Shown here: positions 9,601-16,978 of the stretch, in pieces
Layout of the letters: the number at the start of each line of letters is the position of its first letter
How positions within the stretch are numbered: position 1 is the first letter of the stretch
Virus record (IMG/VR): IMGVR_UViG_3300036770_004582
Coordinates: 1-54,605 of that record
Length of the DNA: 54,605 bases
Strand: one strand, 5' to 3'
Source: a virus
The notes under the pieces: generated by a model
The model's database searches: none
Told to the model about the DNA's origin: nothing
Seen by the model: the letters and a program-made list of their open reading frames with translations, nothing else
Program-made: the position numbers and the translations under genes

Positions 9601-11671
9601 GGCGGGTAAAGCGGATATCTCCCGTCGACTGAATGAGGCCGAGGGGTTCGATATTGTAACGGAGCTATTTAAGTCCGCCATTGATAATCCCTCCGCTGCA
9701 ATGTCGTATGTGGCTATTGAACTTCCTCAGGAGCTGGCCGTTATTGGTGTGGCTGCTAAGGTTTCCAAGGCCTTTGGTTTCCTTTATGGTTTAGGCGCTG
9801 ACGCTATGATGAATGCGGTTGATGCGGGTGGTGCAGATGGGAAGCAGGCATTCGACGAGGCAATCAAGGCAGGCAAGAGTCCCGAAGAGGCGATGGACGT
9901 GGCAATGAACGTGTTTACCACCTCGGCGGCGCTTTCCGGTGTAATCTCCCCTCTTATCGACGCTCCCTTCATTAAAGGAGCTGCCAAGGCAAACGTTCCT
10001 ACCACTGGGCGAACCGGCACGCAGATTGCTCAGGACGTACGCAATGCGGGTACGGCAACGGTGAAAGAAACAATCGAAGAGGGTGGCCAATCCTTTACCG
10101 TTGCTGGTATTACCGACTACTTGATTACCGGTGAGGTGGACTGGGGTGATGCGTTCCGGCAGGGTGCGACGAATTCTTTCTACGGCGGCCACACCGCCGG
10201 AGCGACTTCTGCTACTGTCTCGTCCATCAACACCTCGACCGGCCCAGTGGCAAACAACCTCTCGGTCGTGGACCCCTCGAATGCCTCCTCCCACCTGACG
10301 ATGATCAACGACACGCTTGCCTCCTCGCCCAGCACGAGTGCAGCGGCCACCACGATCTCCACGAATTTGCAGAATGGTGGGATGCCTGCGGCACAGGCCA
10401 ACAACATCGCCAACACCGCAATCGCCGAATCGGTCGTGGCCGACGTTAACGCCAACGCCGACGGCCAGTTCCAGATCGGCGACTTGAACACTGCAATCGG
10501 GGTCGATTCAAACGGTGATGCGGTGACGCTCGGCGACTATCTGGGGTCGAACTACACAAACCTCGGTTCCACTCAGGTCGCGATTAACCCAAGCGCGGTA
10601 ATCGGCACCGACGTGGATGGTACCCCGCTTACGATCCAAAATATCCAAGACCTGTCGACTTCCATTACCATCGACACCTCGGTGACGACCAACCCGAACA
10701 CGGGCGTGGTGACCGAAACGAAGACGGACGTGAACCCCGAGACGAACGTCGTGACCGAGACCAAGACGGATGTAGACCCGAACACGAACACTCAGACCGA
10801 GACCAAGACGGATGTAAACCCAAATACGAACACGGTGGTGGAGACCGACACTACTACCGATCCAAACACGAACGTCGTTACCGAAACCGAGACCTCGACG
10901 AATATAGAGACCGACATGCAGGTGGTAACTCGGACCGAAACCGACCCGGTTACGGGCGGCACCACGACGACGACCGAGGAGCGCAAGCCGGACGAGGAGG
11001 AGAAAGAAGAGAAAGAGGAAAAATTCCGCCGACTGTTGCAAGGCAGTGCCGCTGGTGCTACACTTTTGGCTGCAGCCTCCCCCGCGACCTCTAAAATCAT
11101 GCTGCCCGAGGAGACTTGGCTGGGTGGCAAGCCGCGAGTGACGCCCGAAATGCTTGACCTTTTTAAAATATTTGCTAAGGACACCCCTGAGATGCAAGAA
11201 CAGGAAATCTTCTCCGCCCTTCGCCGGGCCTCGGGTCTCGAAGACTCCCCCGGCCCTCGTCCCCTCATCTCGGAACCCTCCTACTATTCGTACGGCGCCG
11301 AGACCACCCCCGGGTCCGTCATCCGACCATTCCGGCGGGGTGGGACTGTACAAAACCCTATTTCGGATGATACAATGACGGGGTCACCACTGGCACGCGC
11401 GTCGGGGGGTGACGTCGGGCATAAGGGTACACACTACGTGCAGGGTGCCGGGGGCGGGCAGGATGACCTGATTCCGGCGAAGTTGGCCGACGGGGAGTAC
11501 GTTTTTGACGCCGAGATCGTTGCCGCACTCGGTGATGGTTCGAACAAAGAAGGTGCGAAGATCTTGGACAAGTTTCGCGAAGAAATACGGAAGCACAAAC
11601 GCGGGGGATCTACCAAGACCATCCCTCCGAAGGCTAAAAGCCCGCTGGCTTATTTAAGGAGTGTAACATGA
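6602..11671 (+). CDS. Giant internal virion / ejection-type protein, 1689 aa
   Basis: The start at 6602 overlaps the previous stop (TAATG); an in-frame ATG upstream at 6548 would lie inside the previous gene. Residues about 165-330 hold two DUF4214-like repeats (AYSAVGEPLDPSGVAYYTEK and the following LREELGYDYY block). Around 515-560 and 1030-1130 are Ala/Gly/Ile-rich hydrophobic helices that could enter membranes. Around 1360-1460 is a Thr/Glu/Asn repeat (see repeat entry). The C-terminal 90 residues carry a motif common in marine phage virion proteins (DDLIPAKLADGEYVFDAEIV, then ALGDGSNKEGAKILDKFREE). Size, hydrophobic patches and place after the nozzle suggest an internal core protein ejected with the DNA. 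No lytic-enzyme motif was seen. Confidence 0.7.
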   Translation: MALNLFPSLSFGNQPSNITLRSEPLNLGLSFEDLVASSSRAASSPLLSVTNTTPVELPPVNRFDPASIDPASYGPFLPQPDVTGVPPARTSTTPPLRLVDPAEYAVSSPGGVETLTINPRPGALTTATTPATTLNIADYPFGEGPTIKETVTPEEQERRLELALGATVRLPTPEDMVQTAAYSAVGEPLDPSGVAYYTEKLRTGELTPDSLARDIAFGAQSETQQQKANDFLREELGYDYYMLGGKDDVDLSNFPEETVNTIQSMARSILGEELQLDRVAVLAEKMVSGELTDQTLVGELVYNAVGPEQQARANTILGYNLYNVEPVDQLVTQISDQYSNINAGGYRYGGRGSELDRIYQGQANKLADMGITSIYDLGYEEIPQSETIYGAIPYEGGYYYEVEQSEGPAERRYIDKDDVLEADFKPIQYVDSGEGLIALPPRVQVTYATDPIKFLTNKQTGERLTDSRGREVPIVRREGYERWGFDTSVKGMADYGIQFDKDGNAILFPVYKDTSDTGKLAMAAAIIATPFIPQIGAFLGPGFAPATQAAIGATAVSAGTQLLATGKIDPLRTAVSAGFAYVGTTGNLTGADIAAEAADLTSRGLETAQVASTLESMGVNSVTANLASQFSAAGVPVEYAPMLTAGVTNGSLLALDAISNEGDWSSAFRNGFLTGASGEASAFAVSKLIGDDAIRELARVTNLTPAQINGIAAQSVSSAINAEVLNTGNFFDVLGTTAVSLGVGQSGANAIVQAFSDKLSPKEVAGMTSVARDVLTTGTAAVLNNRDPGAAVNANLVNTAINAISEVTRAPSQEAVDENRQSRIDAEVSKVETGELSGNPAAVEAYQNALGEGKTQTEAIDAAKRVVATERVDAAVGTTSTTEPVIIKDETGADVEVFKVPSWDIKEGKIDPKPMENVYRDANGNVYVNTVTEDGTSVTVSAPQFLSTALGIGVQSATELVSNFYNGVRLMGGASPDSAFSKMLDQINETGGKMESPEIQAGKADISRRLNEAEGFDIVTELFKSAIDNPSAAMSYVAIELPQELAVIGVAAKVSKAFGFLYGLGADAMMNAVDAGGADGKQAFDEAIKAGKSPEEAMDVAMNVFTTSAALSGVISPLIDAPFIKGAAKANVPTTGRTGTQIAQDVRNAGTATVKETIEEGGQSFTVAGITDYLITGEVDWGDAFRQGATNSFYGGHTAGATSATVSSINTSTGPVANNLSVVDPSNASSHLTMINDTLASSPSTSAAATTISTNLQNGGMPAAQANNIANTAIAESVVADVNANADGQFQIGDLNTAIGVDSNGDAVTLGDYLGSNYTNLGSTQVAINPSAVIGTDVDGTPLTIQNIQDLSTSITIDTSVTTNPNTGVVTETKTDVNPETNVVTETKTDVDPNTNTQTETKTDVNPNTNTVVETDTTTDPNTNVVTETETSTNIETDMQVVTRTETDPVTGGTTTTTEERKPDEEEKEEKEEKFRRLLQGSAAGATLLAAASPATSKIMLPEETWLGGKPRVTPEMLDLFKIFAKDTPEMQEQEIFSALRRASGLEDSPGPRPLISEPSYYSYGAETTPGSVIRPFRRGGTVQNPISDDTMTGSPLARASGGDVGHKGTHYVQGAGGGQDDLIPAKLADGEYVFDAEIVAALGDGSNKEGAKILDKFREEIRKHKRGGSTKTIPPKAKSPLAYLRSVT
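10689..10960 (+). repeat. Tandem TETKTD/NPNTN repeat inside the giant virion protein
   Basis: The translation contains about six imperfect copies of a 12-13 residue unit of the form T-E-T-K-T-D-V-N/D-P-N-T-N-x-V. The DNA keeps the repeat only loosely because different synonymous codons are used. The segment is acidic and polar, probably a flexible or beta-roll spacer between the body of the protein and its conserved C-terminal domain. Confidence 0.75.
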
Positions 11672-12666
11672 GTCTCACCCAAGGGGAAGCACTACCGGAT
11701 GTAGAAACGCTCAAGGAGGTAGAAACTACCGGCCCATCGTGGTATACGGACTATCTCGAGAACTTAGCTACCGCAGGCACGAAGTTCCTCGGTGTCCCTG
11801 ACCCCGTCACGGGTGAGGTGCCGGAGCAGGAGTTGGTAGCGGGTCTTACCGAAGCCCAAAAGTCAATGCTCGAAGGAGCCGCCACTGGACTGACTGGTTA
11901 CACGACACCACTGGGTGGTGCCGAAACAGGACTCGACCGCTTAACCAACATCGACCTGTATGGCGATTACATGACCGGGTTGATGGACAAGTACGAGGAG
12001 GATGTCATCAACGAGATGGCACGACAGCAGCAACAGGATCTGCAGCGTTACCTGCTGCCCTCACTCAAGGGTGGATTTGTTGGTGCTGGTGGCCTGGGCA
12101 GTCAGCGCTATGCAGGGGCCTTGGGTCAAATGGGTGGGGATATCGCTGCAAACCTCTACGGTCAACAGGCGAAGCTCCGACAGCAGGGGTTCCAAGACGT
12201 GATGGACGCAGCACTGAAGCAGGCCGAGATCGAGCGGGGTGCCAGCTCCGACCTTGCTTCGCTGGCCGCAATCGAGTCCCAAGCCGCCGAGCGTGGGTAC
12301 AAGACTTATTCGGACCTGTTGGAGCTGGAGCGCGGGATCGAGCAGCAAAAGCTGTTGGCACCGTTGGCGGCGTCCAAGCAGGCGGCGGATATATTCGCGA
12401 ATCTTAAAGTTCCCTCCACCGTTACCGAGGAATTCAAGGGGCCAATGCCCGGTGCCTACAGCACCTCGCCGCTGTCGCAGATCGCCGGATTAGGTACACT
12501 CTTCGCCTCGGGTGCCGGCGGTACTTCGGCTATTGAGGGTCTTGGTGACGTCTTCAGCGACGTCATCGGTGGGGTTAGAAAGTTCTTTCCTGATACAGGT
12601 ACCACCAACAACCAGTTGAGTTCAGACCAGCAGCTTGACTATCGAACTGGTTATGACATTGTCTAA
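11668..12666 (+). CDS. Helical internal virion protein
   Basis: The 332-residue product overlaps the previous gene by 4 bases. It is mainly helical and Gln/Ala-rich (MARQQQQDLQRYLLPSLKG, LGSQRYAGALGQMGGDIAAN, AAIESQAAERGYKTYSDLLE). A Gly/Ser-rich C-terminal part (SPLSQIAGLGTLFASGAGG) follows, as in proteins that insert into or cross membranes. Proteins of this plan occur beside nozzle genes in environmental podoviruses and are usually called virion or ejection proteins. No enzymatic motif seen. Confidence 0.65.
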   Translation: MSLTQGEALPDVETLKEVETTGPSWYTDYLENLATAGTKFLGVPDPVTGEVPEQELVAGLTEAQKSMLEGAATGLTGYTTPLGGAETGLDRLTNIDLYGDYMTGLMDKYEEDVINEMARQQQQDLQRYLLPSLKGGFVGAGGLGSQRYAGALGQMGGDIAANLYGQQAKLRQQGFQDVMDAALKQAEIERGASSDLASLAAIESQAAERGYKTYSDLLELERGIEQQKLLAPLAASKQAADIFANLKVPSTVTEEFKGPMPGAYSTSPLSQIAGLGTLFASGAGGTSAIEGLGDVFSDVIGGVRKFFPDTGTTNNQLSSDQQLDYRTGYDIV

Positions 12667-12684
12667 AGGCGATTGAGGCAATTT

Positions 12685-12766
12685 ATGGCGACTAAACCAA
12701 AGACCACTCGACCAGATGTCACAGGCGGAAATTGATCTTAATTACATCATCGACTCTGCAAACTAA
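12685..12766 (+). other. Two tiny overlapping ORFs, possibly one frameshifted small gene
   Basis: The 117-base gap between two virion genes holds an ATG at 12685 (behind GAGG) reading MATKPKTTRPDVTGGN-stop. In the next frame, an ATG at 12716 reads MSQAEIDLNYIIDSAN-stop. Joined by a frameshift near 12715 they would give one sensible basic-then-amphipathic peptide of about 27 residues. No slippery heptamer is obvious, so decay or chance is as likely as programmed shifting. Confidence 0.25.
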
Positions 12767-12783
12767 CAGCGAAAGAGTAAGAA

Positions 12784-14403
12784 ATGGATAACACCACTGG
12801 TACCTCGGACTCCTACAGCCCGTTTCTTGCTGAGTTACTCGACATTGAGACCAACTCGGGCATAACACTCTCGGAGATCGGCCGTCGGGTGTACGGCTCA
12901 AACCAGGAGTACCTCGCCAAGAAGCGTGCCGTGGACGAAGCGCGGGAGGCAATGCAGAACGCGCTGGCCGAACGCAAGGGTGGATTCCGGCTCGACCCCA
13001 AGATGCTAGCGTTGGCCCAGGGGTTCCTTGCCCCTACCCAGACCGGGTCTTTTGGTGAAAGCCTCAGCAAGGCCGCAGGTCTGTACTCCGAGGCACAGGT
13101 ACGGGATGACGCCCGGCTGCGAGAGTTGGCGCGGATGCGGTACGAACTGGCCCAATCAGGACTGGCCGAGGAGAAAGAGCTGGCAGGGCTAGGGTTGAAG
13201 GTGGCCTCGAAGATCACGCCGCAGATGACCGCGATCCAAAAGCAGATACTCTCGGAGGGTCTTAACCCCCGCTCACCCGAGGGACAAACGCGGGCCAAGG
13301 AGCTTTACGCGTTGTCGCAGGCCACGCCTGACATGAAAGAGTTCGCGGCACGTTCGGGCCTCGCACTTACCGCCCCTAATTTCGCCGATGCGTTCAAGCA
13401 ATCCCGTAGCCTCGAAGCCCTTCGACCCATCGCCACCCGACTCGGACTGGACCTCTCGGATCCCGCGCAGCTGGAGCGTGCACGAGGTGAAATGCAGCGC
13501 GAGACGCTTCGGACGCAAAAACCGGACGTGGCCAAGATGCTCGACAAGTTCGGTGGTGATATTCTTAATCCGCAGGACGTGCGGCGCGCCGAGCAGATGC
13601 TTACACGGGAACGGTCGCTCGAAGTAGAGGGCAAAGAGGTAAATATCGAATCGGCGAAGAATCAGATCTTACGGACCCAACAGGAGATCTTGGAGAACAC
13701 GCGTTCGGGGAACTACGGTGTGGTGCCGGAGCGCGCAGCGGAGCTGGGTGTGCCGATCGACCCGCTGACCAAGTATAAAGGGCTGTCGGTGAAAGAGGCC
13801 GCGAAGCAGCGGTCCGAGGACATTGATGAGGCCGAGAAGTTTATCAACGACAAAATTATTCCGGGACTGCAGAACGCAGACGTAGACATTAACAACCTGA
13901 CGCGGGCACTGGCCTTAAATCAGCAGATCCGGACCGGCATGACGCTCGGGTTGCCTTTCGGGGTGGGTACTGCGGTCAAGACCCTTTCGGGTGATAAAAA
14001 GCTCATCGACGAGTTCGAATCCCTCGCCGCACTCGCGGCCAAAGCGAACCGGATGCCGGGCGACTCGAACGTGTCGAATGCCGACCTGAAGTTCATGCAG
14101 CTCGGTACCTTCTCGGTGGACAAGCAGCCGGAGACAAACGAGACCATCATCTCCTTCATGCTCGAACAGCGCAAGCGTGATAAAGACTTCGCGCAGTTTA
14201 TGACCGATTACGCCGCAGTCAACGGCACGCTCGGTCCCAATGCGCAGTCCGCGTGGCGTGGTTACTTGGATGCAAACCCCATTATGATAACCGACGAGAA
14301 GACTGGGGTGGTGCGGCTGAATCCGAACCGAATGTCGCACCGCGAGTTCTTCAACGCCCCTCGGGTGCGGGTGGGTAAAGACGGCAAGGAGGCCGGACGA
14401 TGA
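12784..14403 (+). CDS. Large helical internal virion protein
   Basis: The 539-residue product is charged and almost wholly helical, rich in Arg, Glu, Ala and Leu (YLAKKRAVDEAREAMQNALA; ARLRELARMRYELAQSGLAE; ESAKNQILRTQQEILENTRS). The C-terminal half has a conserved-looking domain (KSAWRGYLDANP-like: QSAWRGYLDANPIMITDEKT; SHREFFNAPR). It overlaps the next gene by 4 bases (ATGA). Gene order and composition resemble the internal core proteins of T7-like and SU10-like phages, though no direct family match is claimed. Confidence 0.6.
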   Translation: MDNTTGTSDSYSPFLAELLDIETNSGITLSEIGRRVYGSNQEYLAKKRAVDEAREAMQNALAERKGGFRLDPKMLALAQGFLAPTQTGSFGESLSKAAGLYSEAQVRDDARLRELARMRYELAQSGLAEEKELAGLGLKVASKITPQMTAIQKQILSEGLNPRSPEGQTRAKELYALSQATPDMKEFAARSGLALTAPNFADAFKQSRSLEALRPIATRLGLDLSDPAQLERARGEMQRETLRTQKPDVAKMLDKFGGDILNPQDVRRAEQMLTRERSLEVEGKEVNIESAKNQILRTQQEILENTRSGNYGVVPERAAELGVPIDPLTKYKGLSVKEAAKQRSEDIDEAEKFINDKIIPGLQNADVDINNLTRALALNQQIRTGMTLGLPFGVGTAVKTLSGDKKLIDEFESLAALAAKANRMPGDSNVSNADLKFMQLGTFSVDKQPETNETIISFMLEQRKRDKDFAQFMTDYAAVNGTLGPNAQSAWRGYLDANPIMITDEKTGVVRLNPNRMSHREFFNAPRVRVGKDGKEAGR

Positions 14404-16451
14404 CAAGCCGAGTAATCGACGGGGTAATCTACGAGTTCGAGCCGGGTACCAGCGAGGCGACGATCCAGCGATTTGTAACCCGCAAGCAAGCCGAAGCCGC
14501 GCCGGCCGAATCCCCACCTCCCGCTGCCGCCCCCGCTCCCACCACTGCACGCGCCCCTGCACCAGCCGCACCTAAAGCACCGGCGGGGCCACCAATAGAA
14601 CCTTTTGCCCCTGGGTACCTGGGTCAAATGGCACAGGGCGCGACCTTCGGGTTCTCGGACGAGGCAATTGCCGCCGCCCGTGCCGCAATGGGGGAACGCA
14701 GCTACCCGGAGTATGTTGCTGCAGAACGCGAGGGGTTACGGAAGTTCCGTGAGGAGTCGCCCGTGTCCTCGACTGCAGCCGAACTTACCGGAACCGTGGC
14801 TCCCGCGCTGCTCACCGGCGGATACTCGCTACTACCACAAGCCGCGAAAGCTAGTACAGGGGCGTTGTCGCGATTGCCAAAGCTACTCTCGGGCGACAAG
14901 CCCACCATCGGGCGCACCACGGCCTTGGGTGCTGGTGCCGGCGGGGTGTCGGCTGTGGGTACCTCCGAGAAACCGCTCACCGAACAGTGGGAAGAGTTCT
15001 TAAAAGGTGCCGCTCTTGGCGGTGGTTCCACCCTTGGGCTTGGAGTGGTTACCAAGTACGCGGTCTCTCCCGCCTTCCAAGCGATCAAGAAGTCGCTCGG
15101 GTTTGGTGAGGAGAACCGGATGGCGGATCTGGCGATCGCGCAGGCGCTGGCGAAGGATGGGCTGTCACCGGAGCAGGCGGACGTAATGCTGCAAAAGATT
15201 AACCGGAACGAGTTGACGTTGGCCGACGTTGGGGAGAACACCCGGGCGCTGCTGCGTCGCGCCACGGCCGCACCGGGGATGGCCCGGATGGAGGCCAAGG
15301 GCGAACTCGCCGCGCGGGAAGCCGGACGGGTGGATCGGGTAAGTGACGACCTGCGCCAACTGATGTCGGGAAGCAAGGACTTTCACACGGACGTGCAGGA
15401 CCTGATTAAACAACGCCGCACTGACGCCGACGCGCTTTACGAAGCGGCCTATTCTAATCCGCCCACGTTCACTCCCGCCAATGCCCCACAGCTGATGCGG
15501 CTGCGTGAATATCCCGCATTCAAGACTGCAATGAAGAAGGCCGAGAAGGATTTGGCTAACCGTGGCATGGACCCGAAGGATCCGCAGTACGCGCTCCGAG
15601 GTCTGCACCATACAAAACTCGCACTGGACGACATGATTGGTGAGGCCATGCGCGCCGGGAAGAACAACGAGGCGGCGACCCTGATCGAGATGAAACGGAA
15701 GCTGCTGGAGGACCTGGAGAAAGCGTCACCCGCGTACAAGACCGCGCGGCTGGCCTACGCCGGGGACTCCGAGATGCTTACCGCGATGGAAGAAGGACGA
15801 AACGTCTACAAGATGTCCGAACCCGAACTGCGCAAATTCGTGAACCGGTTCAAGGACAACCCGTCCGAGATGGACTCTTTCCGAGCAGGAATCGCCCAAG
15901 GGATGCTGGAGAAGATCCGTGTGGCCGGTCCGGTGGCTGACCCCTTCAAGACGCTGCTGTCGCGTGACGCCGAAGCCAAGCTGCGCCGGGCGTTCCGGGA
16001 CGATGCGGCGTTCGACGAGTTCAAGAAGCGGTTGCTCACCGAACAGCGGATGCTGGAGACCGAAAAGACCGGATTCCGCCGTACACCAGCAGACACCGAC
16101 CTCGAACCTACCGCAGGTGGTGTTGGTGCCGCCCGGGCGTTCCTCTCCGGTGCTCCCGTAACCGGGATGATTGAGACCGCCCGGACCGCCTTTCCCACCA
16201 TAACCGGGATGCCGGCGCGGATCGCGCAGCCCACCACCGAACGACTCCTCACCCCGACCTCGCAGGTCTCGGACGTCATCGAAGGGATCATGTCGAGTTT
16301 GAAGTCCGAGGAGCAGAATTTGATGCGCCAGTCGGGCCTCGCTGGTGCCGGTGGAGTAATGGTAGGGCAGCAGGCCGGCGAACGTGACATTAAGCCCCAG
16401 AATATCCCGGGTCAGCCCGCACCACCGAGACCACCGTTGGCCCCTCGCTAA
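14400..16451 (+). CDS. Internal virion protein with Pro/Ala linker, 683 aa
   Basis: The N-terminus (VIDGVIYEFEPGTSEATIQR) matches a short domain common at the start of large phage and virion-associated proteins ('YEFPDGTSEATIQRF'). A 45-residue Ala/Pro linker follows (about 37-66). Then come Gly/Ala-rich hydrophobic stretches (TELTGTVAPALLTGGYSLL-like, about 125-200; GAALGGGSTLGLGVVTKYAV) and a long charged helical body to about 560. It ends the late operon: a perfect hairpin and a terminator follow directly. An ejected, membrane-interacting protein is the best guess. Confidence 0.65.
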   Translation: MTSRVIDGVIYEFEPGTSEATIQRFVTRKQAEAAPAESPPPAAAPAPTTARAPAPAAPKAPAGPPIEPFAPGYLGQMAQGATFGFSDEAIAAARAAMGERSYPEYVAAEREGLRKFREESPVSSTAAELTGTVAPALLTGGYSLLPQAAKASTGALSRLPKLLSGDKPTIGRTTALGAGAGGVSAVGTSEKPLTEQWEEFLKGAALGGGSTLGLGVVTKYAVSPAFQAIKKSLGFGEENRMADLAIAQALAKDGLSPEQADVMLQKINRNELTLADVGENTRALLRRATAAPGMARMEAKGELAAREAGRVDRVSDDLRQLMSGSKDFHTDVQDLIKQRRTDADALYEAAYSNPPTFTPANAPQLMRLREYPAFKTAMKKAEKDLANRGMDPKDPQYALRGLHHTKLALDDMIGEAMRAGKNNEAATLIEMKRKLLEDLEKASPAYKTARLAYAGDSEMLTAMEEGRNVYKMSEPELRKFVNRFKDNPSEMDSFRAGIAQGMLEKIRVAGPVADPFKTLLSRDAEAKLRRAFRDDAAFDEFKKRLLTEQRMLETEKTGFRRTPADTDLEPTAGGVGAARAFLSGAPVTGMIETARTAFPTITGMPARIAQPTTERLLTPTSQVSDVIEGIMSSLKSEEQNLMRQSGLAGAGGVMVGQQAGERDIKPQNIPGQPAPPRPPLAPR

Positions 16452-16469
16452 CGCTCCTGCCTAGGAGCG
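16452..16469 (+). other. Perfect hairpin at the end of the late operon
   Basis: CGCTCCT-GCCT-AGGAGCG forms a 7-bp perfect stem with a 4-base loop starting on the base after the stop codon. No T-run follows. It may protect the mRNA 3' end, or act with the terminator 40 bases downstream. Confidence 0.5.
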
Positions 16470-16507
16470 GGTATATCAATACCTTCCCGATATCAAAGAA
16501 GCCAAGG

Positions 16508-16532
16508 AAGAGGCCACGGAGGCCCTCTTTTA
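16508..16532 (+). terminator. Rho-independent terminator after the virion operon
   Basis: The arm AAGAGGCC (16508-16515) pairs with GGCCCTCTT (16521-16529, one bulged C) around an ACGGA loop and is followed by TTTTATT. It closes the structural gene run before the inverted repeat and the early promoter. Confidence 0.7.
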
Positions 16533-16541
16533 TTCCTGCTG

Positions 16542-16875
16542 CAATCGCGCACGTACGTGAGGAGTATAGAAGAGGGGACACTAATTATATCACCGGTAAT
16601 ACTTGGCGTCTAGAAGCACCTACTAACTGTTCCACCGTTCCATCTCTCGGTGCCGGTGATGGAACAGACTGACTGCCCGAAGAACCGCTTCCGAGGCCGA
16701 GCTTCGTGATTCTGTTCCATTGTTCCACCGTTCCATCACCCCGAAGATATCATAATTCCGTTGACAGGACCTCATGGGTGCGCGCATGGAACGCTGGAAC
16801 AATTCGGCCAGTGGCGGCTTGGGACGGGGTTCGTGGCTGTTCCATCTCTGTTCCATGACGGTGGAACGGTGGAAC
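16542..16875 (+). repeat. Inverted repeat copy 1 (R1), GTTCCA-rich non-coding junction
   Basis: This non-coding block matches the reverse complement of 36542-36878. Exact blocks: 16542-16562 with 36858-36878 (21 bp, containing the palindrome CACGTACGTG); 16598-16620 with 36800-36822 (23 bp); 16720-16738 with 36684-36702 (19 bp); 16836-16856 with 36561-36581 (21 bp); 16860-16875 with 36542-36557 (16 bp). It contains GTTCCA at 16629, 16637, 16714, 16722, 16730, 16839 and 16850, and TGGAAC at 16660, 16787, 16795, 16862 and 16870, placed so that they form hairpins. It sits just upstream of the early promoter and primase gene. An origin or regulatory boundary is inferred. Confidence 0.9.
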
Positions 16876-16885
16876 AAAAAGAGGG

Positions 16886-16915
16886 TTGAATCAGGTACTG
16901 CTCGTGTGGTAGAAT
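16886..16915 (+). promoter_or_regulatory. Early promoter upstream of primase (P1)
   Basis: TTGAAT (16886-16891), an 18-bp spacer and an extended -10 ending TAGAAT (16910-16915). The leader carries CGATAGTCTAACATAGAGGG, giving the ribosome binding site AGAGGG at 16966-16971, 7 bases before the primase ATG. It shares the CGTGTGG-TATAAT-like layout with the other early promoters and lies 11 bases beyond R1. Confidence 0.65.
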
Positions 16916-16978
16916 GTCGGGACGGGAAGGAGTCTTCACGATCCACCACACCGATAGTCTAACATAGAGGGATACTGG

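Noticed and set aside
10508-11353. Long minus-strand frame of 281 codons opposite the giant virion protein
   Set aside because: It is the mirror of a repetitive, codon-biased coding strand and has no ribosome site or recognisable protein features.
16629-16875. CRISPR-like array of short repeats
   Set aside because: The repeats are only 6 bases long, on both strands, irregularly spaced and without spacers of 25-40 bases.
16623-16949. Minus-strand open frame of 108 codons with repeated MERWNNGT-like peptides
   Set aside because: The peptide repeats come from the TGGAAC/GTTCCA iterons read as codons; the same artefact appears in the other repeat. There is no ribosome site and the DNA is clearly a structured non-coding repeat.
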